Both the position numbers and the translations under genes were made by a program. The notes beneath the pieces were generated by a model. It was not told the DNA's origin and ran no database searches. It saw only the letters and a program-made list of their open reading frames with translations. From Aeromonas allosaccharophila (GTDB lineage Bacteria; Pseudomonadota; Gammaproteobacteria; Enterobacterales; Aeromonadaceae), in the NCBI RefSeq assembly GCF_000819685.1, contig NZ_CDBR01000025.1, positions 62,001-126,000 on the forward strand: DNA of 64,000 nt. The letters are read 5' to 3'. The number at the start of each line of letters is the position of its first letter. Positions within the stretch are counted from its first letter, which is position 1. Shown in pieces: positions 28,985-37,343 of this stretch.

Positions 28985-30007
28985 ATGAGTAAGGACACGT
29001 TTGCCCAATCCGCCGCCTATCTCAAGCAGGCGGTACCCTTGATGATCAAGTACCAAATTCCCACGACGCCGGACAATTACCACCTGTGGTACAGCTATGT
29101 CTCGGCCAGCATGCCCGAGCTCAACCAGGCGATCGATCAGGCCGTCAAGCTGCAGGGAACCTGCTCGCTCACCACCTGCGAACGGCTCTATCACCAGTAT
29201 CTGGCCGCTCAGGATGAGAAGCAGATGGAGGCAATGAAACTAAGCCTTGCCGCCATGGCCAACGAGCTCGGTCACTCCATGCAGGACGCCATCTCCGATA
29301 CCGGCATGTTTCAGGAGATGCTCGACAAGAGTTTTGACAAGCTCAGCCGCATCGATGACGAGGGCTTCAGTCTGGAAGACACCATGGGGATCCTGCGGGA
29401 ACTGGTGCGCGAATCGCGGGACGTGCGGATGTCCACCATGCACTTTCGCAATCAAATCAGCAATGCAGAGAAAGAGATCAAGGAGCTGCGGGCGGCGCTC
29501 AACGAGACCCGCAAGCTGGCCAACGAAGATGCCCTCACCAACCTGCTCAATCGTCGCGCCTTCGATCTGGAGCTGGAAGGACTGATCCGCAGCCAGCATC
29601 CCTTCTCACTGATCCTGACCGATATCGATCGCTTCAAGAACTTCAACGACGAATATGGCCATCTGCTCGGCGATCAGGTACTGCGTGCCTTCAGCAAACG
29701 GCTGCGTGACGCCTGTCAGGAGGGGGTAACCGCTTATCGGATCGGCGGAGAAGAGTTCGCCCTGCTGGTTCCCCATCGCGCTCTGGCACTGGCCAGACAG
29801 ATGGCGGAAAGCATGCGCCGGGCCATCGAACGGATGTCGATTCTGGATCGCAAGTCGGGTCGTCGTATCGACCACATCACCGCCTCGTTTGGCGTGGGTG
29901 AGTTCAACGGTCAGGAGAGCGCGGACTGTCTGGTCGAACGTACCGACAAGCTGCTCTACAAGGCCAAGGAACTCGGCCGCAACCGGGTGATGCCGCTGCC
30001 GTCCTGA
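28985..30007 (+). CDS. Diguanylate cyclase (GGDEF domain)
   Basis: The 340-residue soluble protein makes c-di-GMP. The first 165 residues are helical and end in a coiled coil (EKEIKELRAALNETRKLANEDALTNLLNRR). The catalytic domain carries the active GGEEF form (YRIGGEEFALL, about 254-258) and ends with DKLLYKAKELGRNRV. The position five residues before GGEEF reads CQEG rather than RxxD, so the usual product-inhibition site is missing. No sensor domain is recognised. It is divergent from rnr and ends at a terminator. Confidence 0.88.
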   Translation: MSKDTFAQSAAYLKQAVPLMIKYQIPTTPDNYHLWYSYVSASMPELNQAIDQAVKLQGTCSLTTCERLYHQYLAAQDEKQMEAMKLSLAAMANELGHSMQDAISDTGMFQEMLDKSFDKLSRIDDEGFSLEDTMGILRELVRESRDVRMSTMHFRNQISNAEKEIKELRAALNETRKLANEDALTNLLNRRAFDLELEGLIRSQHPFSLILTDIDRFKNFNDEYGHLLGDQVLRAFSKRLRDACQEGVTAYRIGGEEFALLVPHRALALARQMAESMRRAIERMSILDRKSGRRIDHITASFGVGEFNGQESADCLVERTDKLLYKAKELGRNRVMPLPS

Positions 30008-30043
30008 TACTGCAACCCTCATAACGCCTTGCGCCGCGAAATG

Positions 30044-30078
30044 AAAAAGCCAGTCAGATCAACTGACTGGCTTTTTGG
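30044..30078. terminator. Bidirectional rho-independent terminator
   Basis: A fourteen-base perfect stem (arms 30044-30057 and 30063-30076, core GCCAGTCAG) with A-run and T-run flanks separates the diguanylate cyclase gene from the convergent ompA. Confidence 0.92.
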
Positions 30079-30142
30079 TCTCTCTTGCTCCGACAGGGGC
30101 TGTTCATTCCAGCCCCAGTGGAGATCAGGTCAGTGTGAAGGA

Positions 30143-31177
30143 TTACTCCTGCACCTCGCTGACACCTTCGACTTTCACATCAACGCGACGATCCGGTGCC
30201 AGGCAGACGATCAGCTCACGCTTGGACTTGCTGACACAGCTGTCGCCGGTAACCGGTGAGGATTTACCACGCCCTTCCACATTGATCTTGGCGGCCGGGA
30301 TCCCTTTACCAACCAGATAGTTGGCGACGGTCTGGGCACGTTGCTCGGAAAGCTTCTGGTTGTAGGCATCGGAACCGATACGGTCGGTGTGACCAATCAC
30401 GGTTGCTACGCCATCCTTGGGTCGCGCCTCTTCGATCTGGGTATAGAGGCTATCCAGCGCCTGACTGGCCTCTGGCTTGAGAGTCGCCTTGTTGAAGTCA
30501 AACAGCACGTCGGAACTCAGGGTGAACTGCTTCTCAACCATCACAGGCGCGGGAGCAGGTACCGGAGCCGGGGCTGGCGCCACAGGAGCAACCTGACCAA
30601 AGCGATAAACCGCCGCCAGCGACAGCAGACCGTTATCCATTCTCACGCCGGTGTCATCACGGTCGCCATACGGTGTGGTGTACTGGTACTCCAGGCGAGC
30701 AGCCCAGTCGAGGTTGAATGCATACTCGGCACCCAGTGCACCCACAAAGTTGAACCGGCCGTCCCCCCCGTTTAGGTCACTGTTCGCTGCTGCATAACCG
30801 CCGCCGATACGTCCATACAGGTCAAGGCTATCAGTCACAGGGAAGCCCAGCTTCAAAGACAAATGGATTAGCTGAGCCTGAACTTCATCTTGAAACGCAG
30901 CGCCCGTGGCGGAGCGGGCATCATATTTGTATTTACCCAGATAATCGTATCCATATTCGATACCTAGGTTCTTGTTGGCTTGATAGCCAACAAATACACC
31001 CGCCCCGAGAGCATCATTGGTCTCATTACCGAGGGTGAAATTGTTGCTTTCATCAATGCTATAGAAATTGGACCAACCCAGTTTGGCACCGCCATACCAG
31101 GTGTTGTCCTGACCGGCAGCCTGGGCATTGGCCGCCAGCAAGCCGGTAACCAGCAAGGTAATCAATGTTTTTTTCAT
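30143..31177 (-). CDS. ompA: OmpA family outer-membrane porin
   Basis: The 344-residue product has a signal peptide (about 1-20), an N-terminal eight-stranded barrel (about 25-190, DNTWYGGAKLGWSNFY), a Pro-Ala hinge (APAPAPVPAPAPV, about 200-212) and a C-terminal peptidoglycan-binding domain with the family motif GHTDRIGSDAYNQKLSEQRA. It anchors the outer membrane to the cell wall and is a known phage and adhesion target in Aeromonas. The 266 bases upstream are AT-rich and gene-free, suggesting a long regulated leader. Confidence 0.95.
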   Translation of the reverse strand: MKKTLITLLVTGLLAANAQAAGQDNTWYGGAKLGWSNFYSIDESNNFTLGNETNDALGAGVFVGYQANKNLGIEYGYDYLGKYKYDARSATGAAFQDEVQAQLIHLSLKLGFPVTDSLDLYGRIGGGYAAANSDLNGGDGRFNFVGALGAEYAFNLDWAARLEYQYTTPYGDRDDTGVRMDNGLLSLAAVYRFGQVAPVAPAPAPVPAPAPVMVEKQFTLSSDVLFDFNKATLKPEASQALDSLYTQIEEARPKDGVATVIGHTDRIGSDAYNQKLSEQRAQTVANYLVGKGIPAAKINVEGRGKSSPVTGDSCVSKSKRELIVCLAPDRRVDVKVEGVSEVQE

Positions 31178-31443
31178 GTCTGAGCCTCTGCAACTTTATG
31201 TAGGAGGAGGTTGACTGATATCACCTCGTCTTATAGGTGCAACCACCCAAAAGCGATCGCAGCATATCAACGTTAGCCTATTTTCAAGTCACTGATATCA
31301 ATTAACAAAAAACACTGTAACGCAAGTGTGTTACAAAAACAGCAACAAATGTTTGTTATTTGAACTAAGTGTGACGCAAAAAGACGTATTGATCAGGGCT
31401 CGGGGGAGAACAGGGGCCAGCAGAATACTGGCCCGGTGAGGAA

Positions 31444-32469
31444 TCAGTGACGAACAAACTCGTAGTTCCGGTCAATAAAATCAGCCACGCGCTGACTCAG
31501 TGCCGTGTGCACGGTTTTGGTCGGATGTACCTGATCCCAGAACATATGCTCATCGCAGTTGAGGACTGCGGCACTACGTTTTGCCTGCGGGCTCACCACC
31601 GCCTGCGCCAGGATCGGGTTACCGGCGATCGCCACCCTCTCGGACAGACTCAAAGCCGGAGCCGGGGCAACCTCGGCGGCGCTACCGGAGAAGGGCTTCC
31701 ACATGTAGCCACCGTCATAACAGGCGTGCTCGGTGTCGCTCAGGCCAAACAGCTGGGGATCGCGCACCATTTCGTCAAACTGCTTGTCCACTTCGAACAG
31801 CTTCACGATGCCGAGGGGGGCCAGCTCGCGGGTGAGGTTCTGCAGCCGCTGGTTGTGGTAGCTGGCCACATGGCGCACCTTCTCCACCACCTTCATGCTG
31901 CGGGCCGACGGGGTCTGCCCCAGATCCGGTATGTTGAACAGCAGGATCTGCTGCGCGCCGTTGAGCACCAACCGGTTGGATGCCAGCCGGATGGTATCGA
32001 TCACCCGATCCGCATCCCGCTCGGTGTTCCAGCCATAGGCCAGATAGTCATTGGCACCGACCCAGATCACCACCAGGTCATCGGGGTGGAACTTGTCCTT
32101 TTTCAGGAACTGATCGATCTCGTAGTCGAGGTTATTGATCACCTGATACTTGGGATCCCATGCCCACTTGTTAAACCAGCCCAGCTTGTTGTAGGCCACC
32201 GCCGTCGCGCCGCCTTCCGCCTCGTTGGCCACGACCAGACCGGGGAAATGCTGGTCACGCAACTGCTCCAGCCACACCGGGCCGTTGCTGAAACGCCCGT
32301 TGAAGTAGGGTGGGCTGGAGGGGAGATACCCCCGCATCTTTTTGTACATCTTGCCGGTGTCGGAGAGGCTGTCACCAAACATCACAACCCGGGAAAAATG
32401 TTGGCGTCCCTCTGCCGCTTGCGCGGTCAATGCCATTAACCCCAATAAACAAACAAGCCATTTTTTCAT
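31444..32469 (-). CDS. Secreted GDSL acyltransferase/phospholipase (GCAT type)
   Basis: The 341-residue product has a signal peptide (MKKWLVCLLGLMALTAQA) and the SGNH/GDSL hydrolase blocks: FGDSLSDTG (catalytic S34), GANDY and FWDQVHPT near the C-terminus. It closely matches the Aeromonas glycerophospholipid:cholesterol acyltransferase, which moves fatty acids from host phospholipids to cholesterol and is activated by proteolysis of a cysteine-bounded loop (HACYDGGYMWKP to LNCDEHMF). It appears to have a small insertion after YNKLGW compared with the classical protein. The start at 32469 is the signal peptide; 91 in-frame upstream codons are not used. Confidence 0.9.
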   Translation of the reverse strand: MKKWLVCLLGLMALTAQAAEGRQHFSRVVMFGDSLSDTGKMYKKMRGYLPSSPPYFNGRFSNGPVWLEQLRDQHFPGLVVANEAEGGATAVAYNKLGWFNKWAWDPKYQVINNLDYEIDQFLKKDKFHPDDLVVIWVGANDYLAYGWNTERDADRVIDTIRLASNRLVLNGAQQILLFNIPDLGQTPSARSMKVVEKVRHVASYHNQRLQNLTRELAPLGIVKLFEVDKQFDEMVRDPQLFGLSDTEHACYDGGYMWKPFSGSAAEVAPAPALSLSERVAIAGNPILAQAVVSPQAKRSAAVLNCDEHMFWDQVHPTKTVHTALSQRVADFIDRNYEFVRH

Positions 32470-32723
32470 ATTGTTATGCTCTTCGATTAAGCAGGTGAGA
32501 CCTGCGGACTTCTCCTCGAGTGGCGACAGGCATGGGAAGAGTCTGCTGCCACTGACTTCTGGTGAAGGCGACAGATTACAGTTCCAGATGAAATCACACA
32601 TGTTCCGCCACCGATGAAATCGCTTGCGCTCACAAAACAGACAATCACACCAGCCTATTTCTTTCACGCTTGTTTCACGCCCCCCCCGGCACAATGCCCT
32701 CATACCAACGACAGGAGTATGAA

Positions 32724-33110
32724 ATGAACAAGGCAAGCGCAAGCGTAATCGGACTGTTGACCCTGATGTCTGTCTCCTCTTTTGCCATGGCGGCCTATAC
32801 CGGCCCGCAAGAGCAGAACAAGGTTTCCGTTGCTCAACTGAAAGATCTGGCCGATGACAGCTGGGCCACGCTGGAAGGGAAACTGGTCAAGCACCTGGGC
32901 GGCGAGAACTATCTGTTCCGCGATGCCAGCGGTGAAGTGGAGGTCGAAGTGGATCAGGATGTGTGGCGTGGCACCGAAGTAGGCCCGGATGATCAGATCC
33001 GCATCCGTGGTGAAGTGGACCACAGCTGGAACAAGACCGAAGTGGAAGTGAAAACCCTGGAGAAAGTGGGCGCGGCCCCGCAGACCAAGGGCGGCTTTAT
33101 CGCCAAATAA
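32724..33110 (+). CDS. YgiW/YdeI family OB-fold stress protein
   Basis: This 128-residue periplasmic protein of the BOF family has a signal peptide (about 1-24, ending SSFAMAAYTG) and one OB-fold domain (WATLEGKLVKHLGGENYLFRDASGEVEVEVDQDVW). E. coli and Salmonella members help with peroxide, cadmium and antimicrobial-peptide stress. The ATG at 32724 has CAGGAG upstream; the earlier frame is not used. It is divergent from the GCAT gene and ends at a strong terminator. Confidence 0.85.
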   Translation: MNKASASVIGLLTLMSVSSFAMAAYTGPQEQNKVSVAQLKDLADDSWATLEGKLVKHLGGENYLFRDASGEVEVEVDQDVWRGTEVGPDDQIRIRGEVDHSWNKTEVEVKTLEKVGAAPQTKGGFIAK

Positions 33111-33141
33111 GGCCACTTCAACGACGAACTGGCCAGACGTT

Positions 33142-33174
33142 AAAAGGGCGCTTGATATCAAGCGCCCTTTTGCA
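33142..33174. terminator. Bidirectional rho-independent terminator
   Basis: A fourteen-base perfect inverted repeat (arms 33142-33155 and 33158-33171, core GGGCGCTTGA) with T-rich ends separates the OB-fold gene from the convergent mltC. Confidence 0.88.
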
Positions 33175-33195
33175 TGTTTAACCCAGCGTCACCGC

Positions 33196-34299
33196 TTAAC
33201 CGGCCCGACTTGCAAAGGCTCTCTTGAACCCCTTCTCGGCCTGATTGACCTTGTAGAGGTAACGGCGCGCCTCCTCTTTGGGATGTTGCTCGGTCAACAC
33301 CTGATAGACCGCCTCGGGGGAGAGCCGGTTGATCCGGCCCGGCGCCGCCTTGCGATCGCTGGAGAAGGTATTGAGTACCCCGCCCGCGCCACCGTTATAG
33401 GCAGAGATCACCGCATAGCGACGGGAGCGCGGGTCCTCGATATCCGCCAGATAGACGGTCTGCAACAGGTGCAGATAGGCGGTACCGACATCAATGTTGT
33501 AGGCCGGATTGAACAGCTCCTCCCGGGTTGGCTGGCCGTTCTTGCCCTTGACCCGAACATAGACGTCACGACCGGCGGTAGCCGGGATCACCTGCATCAG
33601 GCCATAAGCGTTGGCATGGCTCACCGCATAGGGGTTGAAGCTGCTCTCGGTCTTGATCACCGCATAGATCAGGCTCTCCGGCACGCCGTATTTGCGCGAC
33701 GCTTCCCGGATGATCCCCGCATACTTGTAGCCCCGTCGATCTTCATGGTTGGCCACCATGGGTATATCGACGAAGAAGATGGTGCGAATACCCAGAGTGC
33801 GCTTCTTCATCGCCGTGTTGAGCAGGTAATCGGCATAACGCTCGGCGCGCCAGGAGGCGCGGATTGGCTGGCGCTGATTGTCCAGCACCTGACCGTAGAG
33901 GAAGGGCTCGCCGCCGGTCAGAATTTCCCGGTCGGAGTAAAGATCCACTTCGGCCGGATCGTCCGGCGTCAGCAGGGTCTCGATGATGGCGCGACGCAGG
34001 TGAGCGCGGGGATCGATGCCCGAGACAGTCTCCACCATGATGTGACCGCTGGAGAAGTCGATGTGGGCCCGGCTCTTGTACTGATCCGTGTATTTGACGT
34101 AGTCAAACTTGCCCGCAAACAGCGCCTCCCGCCCCCATATCTCGTTCACGTTATGGGAGAGCGCGCTGATCATGTGTTCAAAACCGCGGATGTCCTTGCC
34201 GTTGACCAGATCGTCATCCTCACTCCCGCTGGGCTTGGGGGAGGATGAGCAGGCAGAGAGAAACAGCAGGGTGCACAGCAGCCAAAAAATTCGGCCCAT
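33196..34299 (-). CDS. mltC: Membrane-bound lytic murein transglycosylase C
   Basis: The 367-residue lipoprotein cleaves peptidoglycan glycan strands to form 1,6-anhydromuropeptides. The lipobox is LFLSAC (about 11-16). The family N-domain extends to about 180. The SLT domain has the catalytic glutamate in IKTESSFNPYAVS (about 214-226), followed by AYGLMQVIPATAG and AYNGGAGGV. The ATG at 34299 is preceded by GAGGAT. It is third in the mutY-yggX-mltC order found in E. coli. Confidence 0.94.
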   Translation of the reverse strand: MGRIFWLLCTLLFLSACSSSPKPSGSEDDDLVNGKDIRGFEHMISALSHNVNEIWGREALFAGKFDYVKYTDQYKSRAHIDFSSGHIMVETVSGIDPRAHLRRAIIETLLTPDDPAEVDLYSDREILTGGEPFLYGQVLDNQRQPIRASWRAERYADYLLNTAMKKRTLGIRTIFFVDIPMVANHEDRRGYKYAGIIREASRKYGVPESLIYAVIKTESSFNPYAVSHANAYGLMQVIPATAGRDVYVRVKGKNGQPTREELFNPAYNIDVGTAYLHLLQTVYLADIEDPRSRRYAVISAYNGGAGGVLNTFSSDRKAAPGRINRLSPEAVYQVLTEQHPKEEARRYLYKVNQAEKGFKRAFASRAG

Positions 34300-34416
34300 A
34301 GGATCCTCAAACCGGGCAGCAGAGCTGCCCATCATTCATTTGCTGCGACTTCAGGAGCGGTCACGCCAGTGTGGCGCCATTCCCGCACCTGTTCACACGT
34401 ACAACAGCCGGAGAGC

Positions 34417-34689
34417 TTACTGGGCAGGCGGGGTGTAACCTTCGATCTGCACTTCACCTGCATCAAACAGGTAGCTGACCATCTCTTTTTCCAGCAGTTG
34501 GCGATGCTCAAGATTCATCATGTTGAGCTTTTTCTCGTTGATCAGCATCACCTGTTTCTTCTGCCACTCGGCCCAGGCTTCCTTGCTGATGTTGTCAAAA
34601 ATCCGCTTGCCGAGCTCGCCGGGATAGAGTTGGAAATCCAGACCTGGGCCCTCTTTTTTCAGGCGTTGGCAAAATACAGTACGGCTCAT
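34417..34689 (-). CDS. yggX: Probable Fe(2+)-trafficking protein YggX
   Basis: The 90-residue cytoplasmic protein matches YggX throughout: [19 protein letters not shown] at the start, with the single conserved cysteine C7, and [20 protein letters not shown] in the middle. YggX protects iron-sulfur clusters against oxidants. It lies directly downstream of mutY, which carries such a cluster, with 8 bases between them. Confidence 0.95.
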   Translation of the reverse strand: MSRTVFCQRLKKEGPGLDFQLYPGELGKRIFDNISKEAWAEWQKKQVMLINEKKLNMMNLEHRQLLEKEMVSYLFDAGEVQIEGYTPPAQ

Positions 34690-34697
34690 GTTGACCT

Positions 34698-35750
34698 CTA
34701 TGGTTGTAACTCTGGATAGGCGAGCAGACGGGCCGTGGCGGCCGCCAGCCCCACCTCGGCAGGATGGCGTAAGTTATACCAGAGTCGGTTATCTGCTTCC
34801 ATGAGCCGCAGCGGCTGCGCCTCATCAATGTCAATCAGCAGCGGCTGAATATCGAGATGGAAGTGGCTGAAGGTATGGCGAAAACCGGCCAGTTCACGAT
34901 AACCGTGATGGCTCAGGCCGAGGGATGCCAGCAGACCATCCACCTCCGCCAGCGAGGCCACCTGCGGGAAGCAGTAGAGCCCGCCCCAGATCCCCTGCGG
35001 CGGCCGCTTCTCCAGCAATAACTCGTCACCATGGCGGATCAACAACATGACGCCATCACGGGCCGGAATGCTCTTCTTGGGCTTGCTGTTGGGATAAGCG
35101 GTAGGCTTGCCTTGCGACAGCCCCTGGCAATCGGCCCGCACCGGACAGCGATCACAGGCTGGCTTGCTGCGGGTGCAGATAGTGGCCCCGATATCCATCA
35201 TTGCCTGATTGTATTGCGCCACTCCCAGCTTGGGAGTCAGCCGGATGGTGATCTCCCACAGTTCGTTCTCCACCTGTTTCTGGCCGGGCCAGCCCGGCAG
35301 CGCCAGCCAACGGGTGAGTACCCGCTTCACGTTGCCATCAAGGATGGCGTGGGGCTGACCAAGAGAGAGCGACAGCACGGCCCCGGCGGTTGAGCGACCA
35401 ATCCCCGGCAGCGCCATCACCTCGTCAAAGCGCTCGGGAAAGAGGCCGTGGAGATGATCGCGGATCTGCTGGGCCGCCTTGTGCAGGTTGCGGGCCCGGG
35501 CGTAGTAGCCAAGCCCGGTCCAGTGGTGTAGCACCTCGTCGACAGGGGCATCGGCCAGCGCCACCACATCGGGGAAGCGCGCCATAAAACGCTGGTAGTA
35601 GGGGATCACGGTAGCGACTTGGGTCTGCTGCAGCATGATCTCCGAGACCCAGACCCGGTAAGGGGTCTTCTCCTGCTGCCAGGGCAGGGTTTTGCGGCCA
35701 TGAAGCTCGTACCACTCCAGAACCCGGCTTGCGAAGGTTGATTGATTCAC
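34698..35750 (-). CDS. mutY: Adenine DNA glycosylase MutY
   Basis: This 350-residue base-excision enzyme removes adenine mispaired with 8-oxoguanine. The catalytic glutamate is in EIMLQQTQV (about E37), the helix-hairpin-helix is [13 protein letters not shown], and the 4Fe-4S cluster cysteines are in [17 protein letters not shown] (about 192-208). The C-terminal NUDIX-like domain ([21 protein letters not shown]) recognises 8-oxoG. It heads the mutY-yggX-mltC operon and is divergent from cca. Confidence 0.96.
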   Translation of the reverse strand: MNQSTFASRVLEWYELHGRKTLPWQQEKTPYRVWVSEIMLQQTQVATVIPYYQRFMARFPDVVALADAPVDEVLHHWTGLGYYARARNLHKAAQQIRDHLHGLFPERFDEVMALPGIGRSTAGAVLSLSLGQPHAILDGNVKRVLTRWLALPGWPGQKQVENELWEITIRLTPKLGVAQYNQAMMDIGATICTRSKPACDRCPVRADCQGLSQGKPTAYPNSKPKKSIPARDGVMLLIRHGDELLLEKRPPQGIWGGLYCFPQVASLAEVDGLLASLGLSHHGYRELAGFRHTFSHFHLDIQPLLIDIDEAQPLRLMEADNRLWYNLRHPAEVGLAAATARLLAYPELQP

Positions 35751-35987
35751 GTTGTTCTCATGTCGTTGATATATGGGGAACTCTGCGGTTCCTTCGGCTC
35801 ATCTGGCCTGAGCGGGCATAAAGTCATCCCGCAGCACAGCGCCAGCTGTCTGGTGCGGCAGCGTAAGGCCTCGTCACGCCCAAGTCAAAGCCGCGCTGAC
35901 TGGCACTGCGGGCAGGTGGTGGTCAGGCAGCAAAGCGGTAACAAAGACGATATACTCGGCCCCACGATTGATGACGGGAGAGACGGT

Positions 35988-37226
35988 TTGCAGACTTATC
36001 TGGTTGGGGGCGCAGTGCGGGATCGCCTGCTGGGATTGCCGCAGGGCGACAGGGATCATCTGGTGGTCGGTGCCACCGTGGAGCAGATGCTGGCGCTGGG
36101 TTTTACCCAGGTCGGTCGCGACTTTCCGGTATTTCTTCACCCCAAAACCCAGCAGGAGTATGCCCTCGCCCGTACCGAACGCAAACAGGGTCAGGGCTAC
36201 ACCGGCTTTGTCTGCCACGCCGCCCCCGATGTGACGCTGGAGCAGGATCTGCTGCGCCGGGATCTCACCATCAACGCCATCGCCGAGGATGATCAGGGCC
36301 AGCTCCACGATCCCTACGGTGGCATTGAGGATTTGGAAAAACGGCTGCTGCGCCACGTCTCCCCCGCCTTTGCCGAAGACCCGCTGCGCATCCTGCGGGT
36401 CGCCCGCTTCGCCGCGCGCTTCCATGCCCAGGGTTTTGCCATTGCGCCAGAGACCCTCACCCTGATGAGCGAGATGACGGCCGCCGGCGAGCTGGCCCAC
36501 CTCACCCCGGAGCGGGTCTGGAAGGAGCTGGAAAAAGTGCTGCTGGGGCCGACCCCGCAGATCTTTATCGAGGTGCTGCGCCAGTGCGGCGCCCTCAAGG
36601 CGCTCTTCCCCGAAATTGATGCCCTGTTTGGCGTCCCCGCCCCGGCCAAGTGGCACCCGGAGATCGACACCGGCATCCACACCCTGATGGTGCTGGAGCA
36701 GGCGTGCCGGATCTCCCCCGAGCTGACGGTGCGCTTTGCCGCCCTCTGCCACGACCTCGGCAAGGGGATCACCCCCAAGGAGTTCTGGCCCAGCCATCAC
36801 GGCCACGGTCAGAAGGGGCTGCCGCTTATTCGCGCCCTGTGCGAGCGGTTCAGGGTACCCAACGAGTGCCGGGATCTGGCGCTGCTGGTGAGCGATCTGC
36901 ATACCCACATCCACATCGCCTTTGAGCTCAAGCCAGCCACCCTGCTCAAGGTGTTCGACAAGGCCGATGCCTGGCGCCGCCCCGAGCGCTTTGCCCAGTT
37001 GCTGGATGCCTGCCGCGCCGACTTCCACGGCCGTACCGGTTTCGAGGAGCGGGTCTACGCCGAGCCGGACTATGTGGCCGAAGCGCTGGCTGCCGCCCAG
37101 GCGGTGCCGGTGAAAGAGATAGTGGCGGCAGGTTACAAGGGAGAAGAGATCAAGGAGCAGCTGGCCAAAAAGCGGACCGACGCCATCAGTCGGGTCAAGG
37201 ATGAGTGGACCTTTATCGAAGAGTAA
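35988..37226 (+). CDS. cca: Multifunctional CCA tRNA nucleotidyltransferase (TTG start)
   Basis: The 412-residue enzyme adds or repairs the 3' CCA of tRNA, and its HD domain has phosphohydrolase activities. The start is a TTG with GGGAGAG upstream. It gives exactly the E. coli length and places GGAVRD at 7-12 and the catalytic aspartates at D21 and D23 (GDRD). The HD motif CHDLGKG is near residue 256. The frame stays open to 35742, but those 82 codons do not belong to the family. A -10-like TATACT lies at 35951-35956. Confidence 0.94.
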   Translation: MQTYLVGGAVRDRLLGLPQGDRDHLVVGATVEQMLALGFTQVGRDFPVFLHPKTQQEYALARTERKQGQGYTGFVCHAAPDVTLEQDLLRRDLTINAIAEDDQGQLHDPYGGIEDLEKRLLRHVSPAFAEDPLRILRVARFAARFHAQGFAIAPETLTLMSEMTAAGELAHLTPERVWKELEKVLLGPTPQIFIEVLRQCGALKALFPEIDALFGVPAPAKWHPEIDTGIHTLMVLEQACRISPELTVRFAALCHDLGKGITPKEFWPSHHGHGQKGLPLIRALCERFRVPNECRDLALLVSDLHTHIHIAFELKPATLLKVFDKADAWRRPERFAQLLDACRADFHGRTGFEERVYAEPDYVAEALAAAQAVPVKEIVAAGYKGEEIKEQLAKKRTDAISRVKDEWTFIEE

Positions 37227-37243
37227 CCTCGGCCCCATAACAG

Positions 37244-37299
37244 ACGGCCGCCCTGATGATGAGCTCCGCAAGGAGAGCATCGCTAGGGCGGCCGTTTTG
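37244..37299. terminator. Branched terminator hairpin
   Basis: An eleven-base stem (ACGGCCGCCCT/AGGGCGGCCGT, 37244-37254 and 37285-37295) encloses a smaller hairpin (CTCC-GCAA-GGAG) and is followed by TTTTG. It lies 17 bases after cca. Confidence 0.75.
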
Positions 37300-37343
37300 C
37301 ATCCAGATTTATATATGAGAGGCGCTAACCCCTGCTGGTGCCT

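Noticed and set aside
32470-32742. A 91-codon N-terminal extension of the GCAT gene
   Set aside because: The true start at 32469 begins a textbook signal peptide. The extension is cysteine- and arginine-rich without support and overlaps the ygiW control region.
35742-35987. An 82-codon N-terminal extension of cca
   Set aside because: The extension overlaps the mutY start, has no family similarity, and the TTG at 35988 with its ribosome binding site gives the exact E. coli length and catalytic Asp positions.
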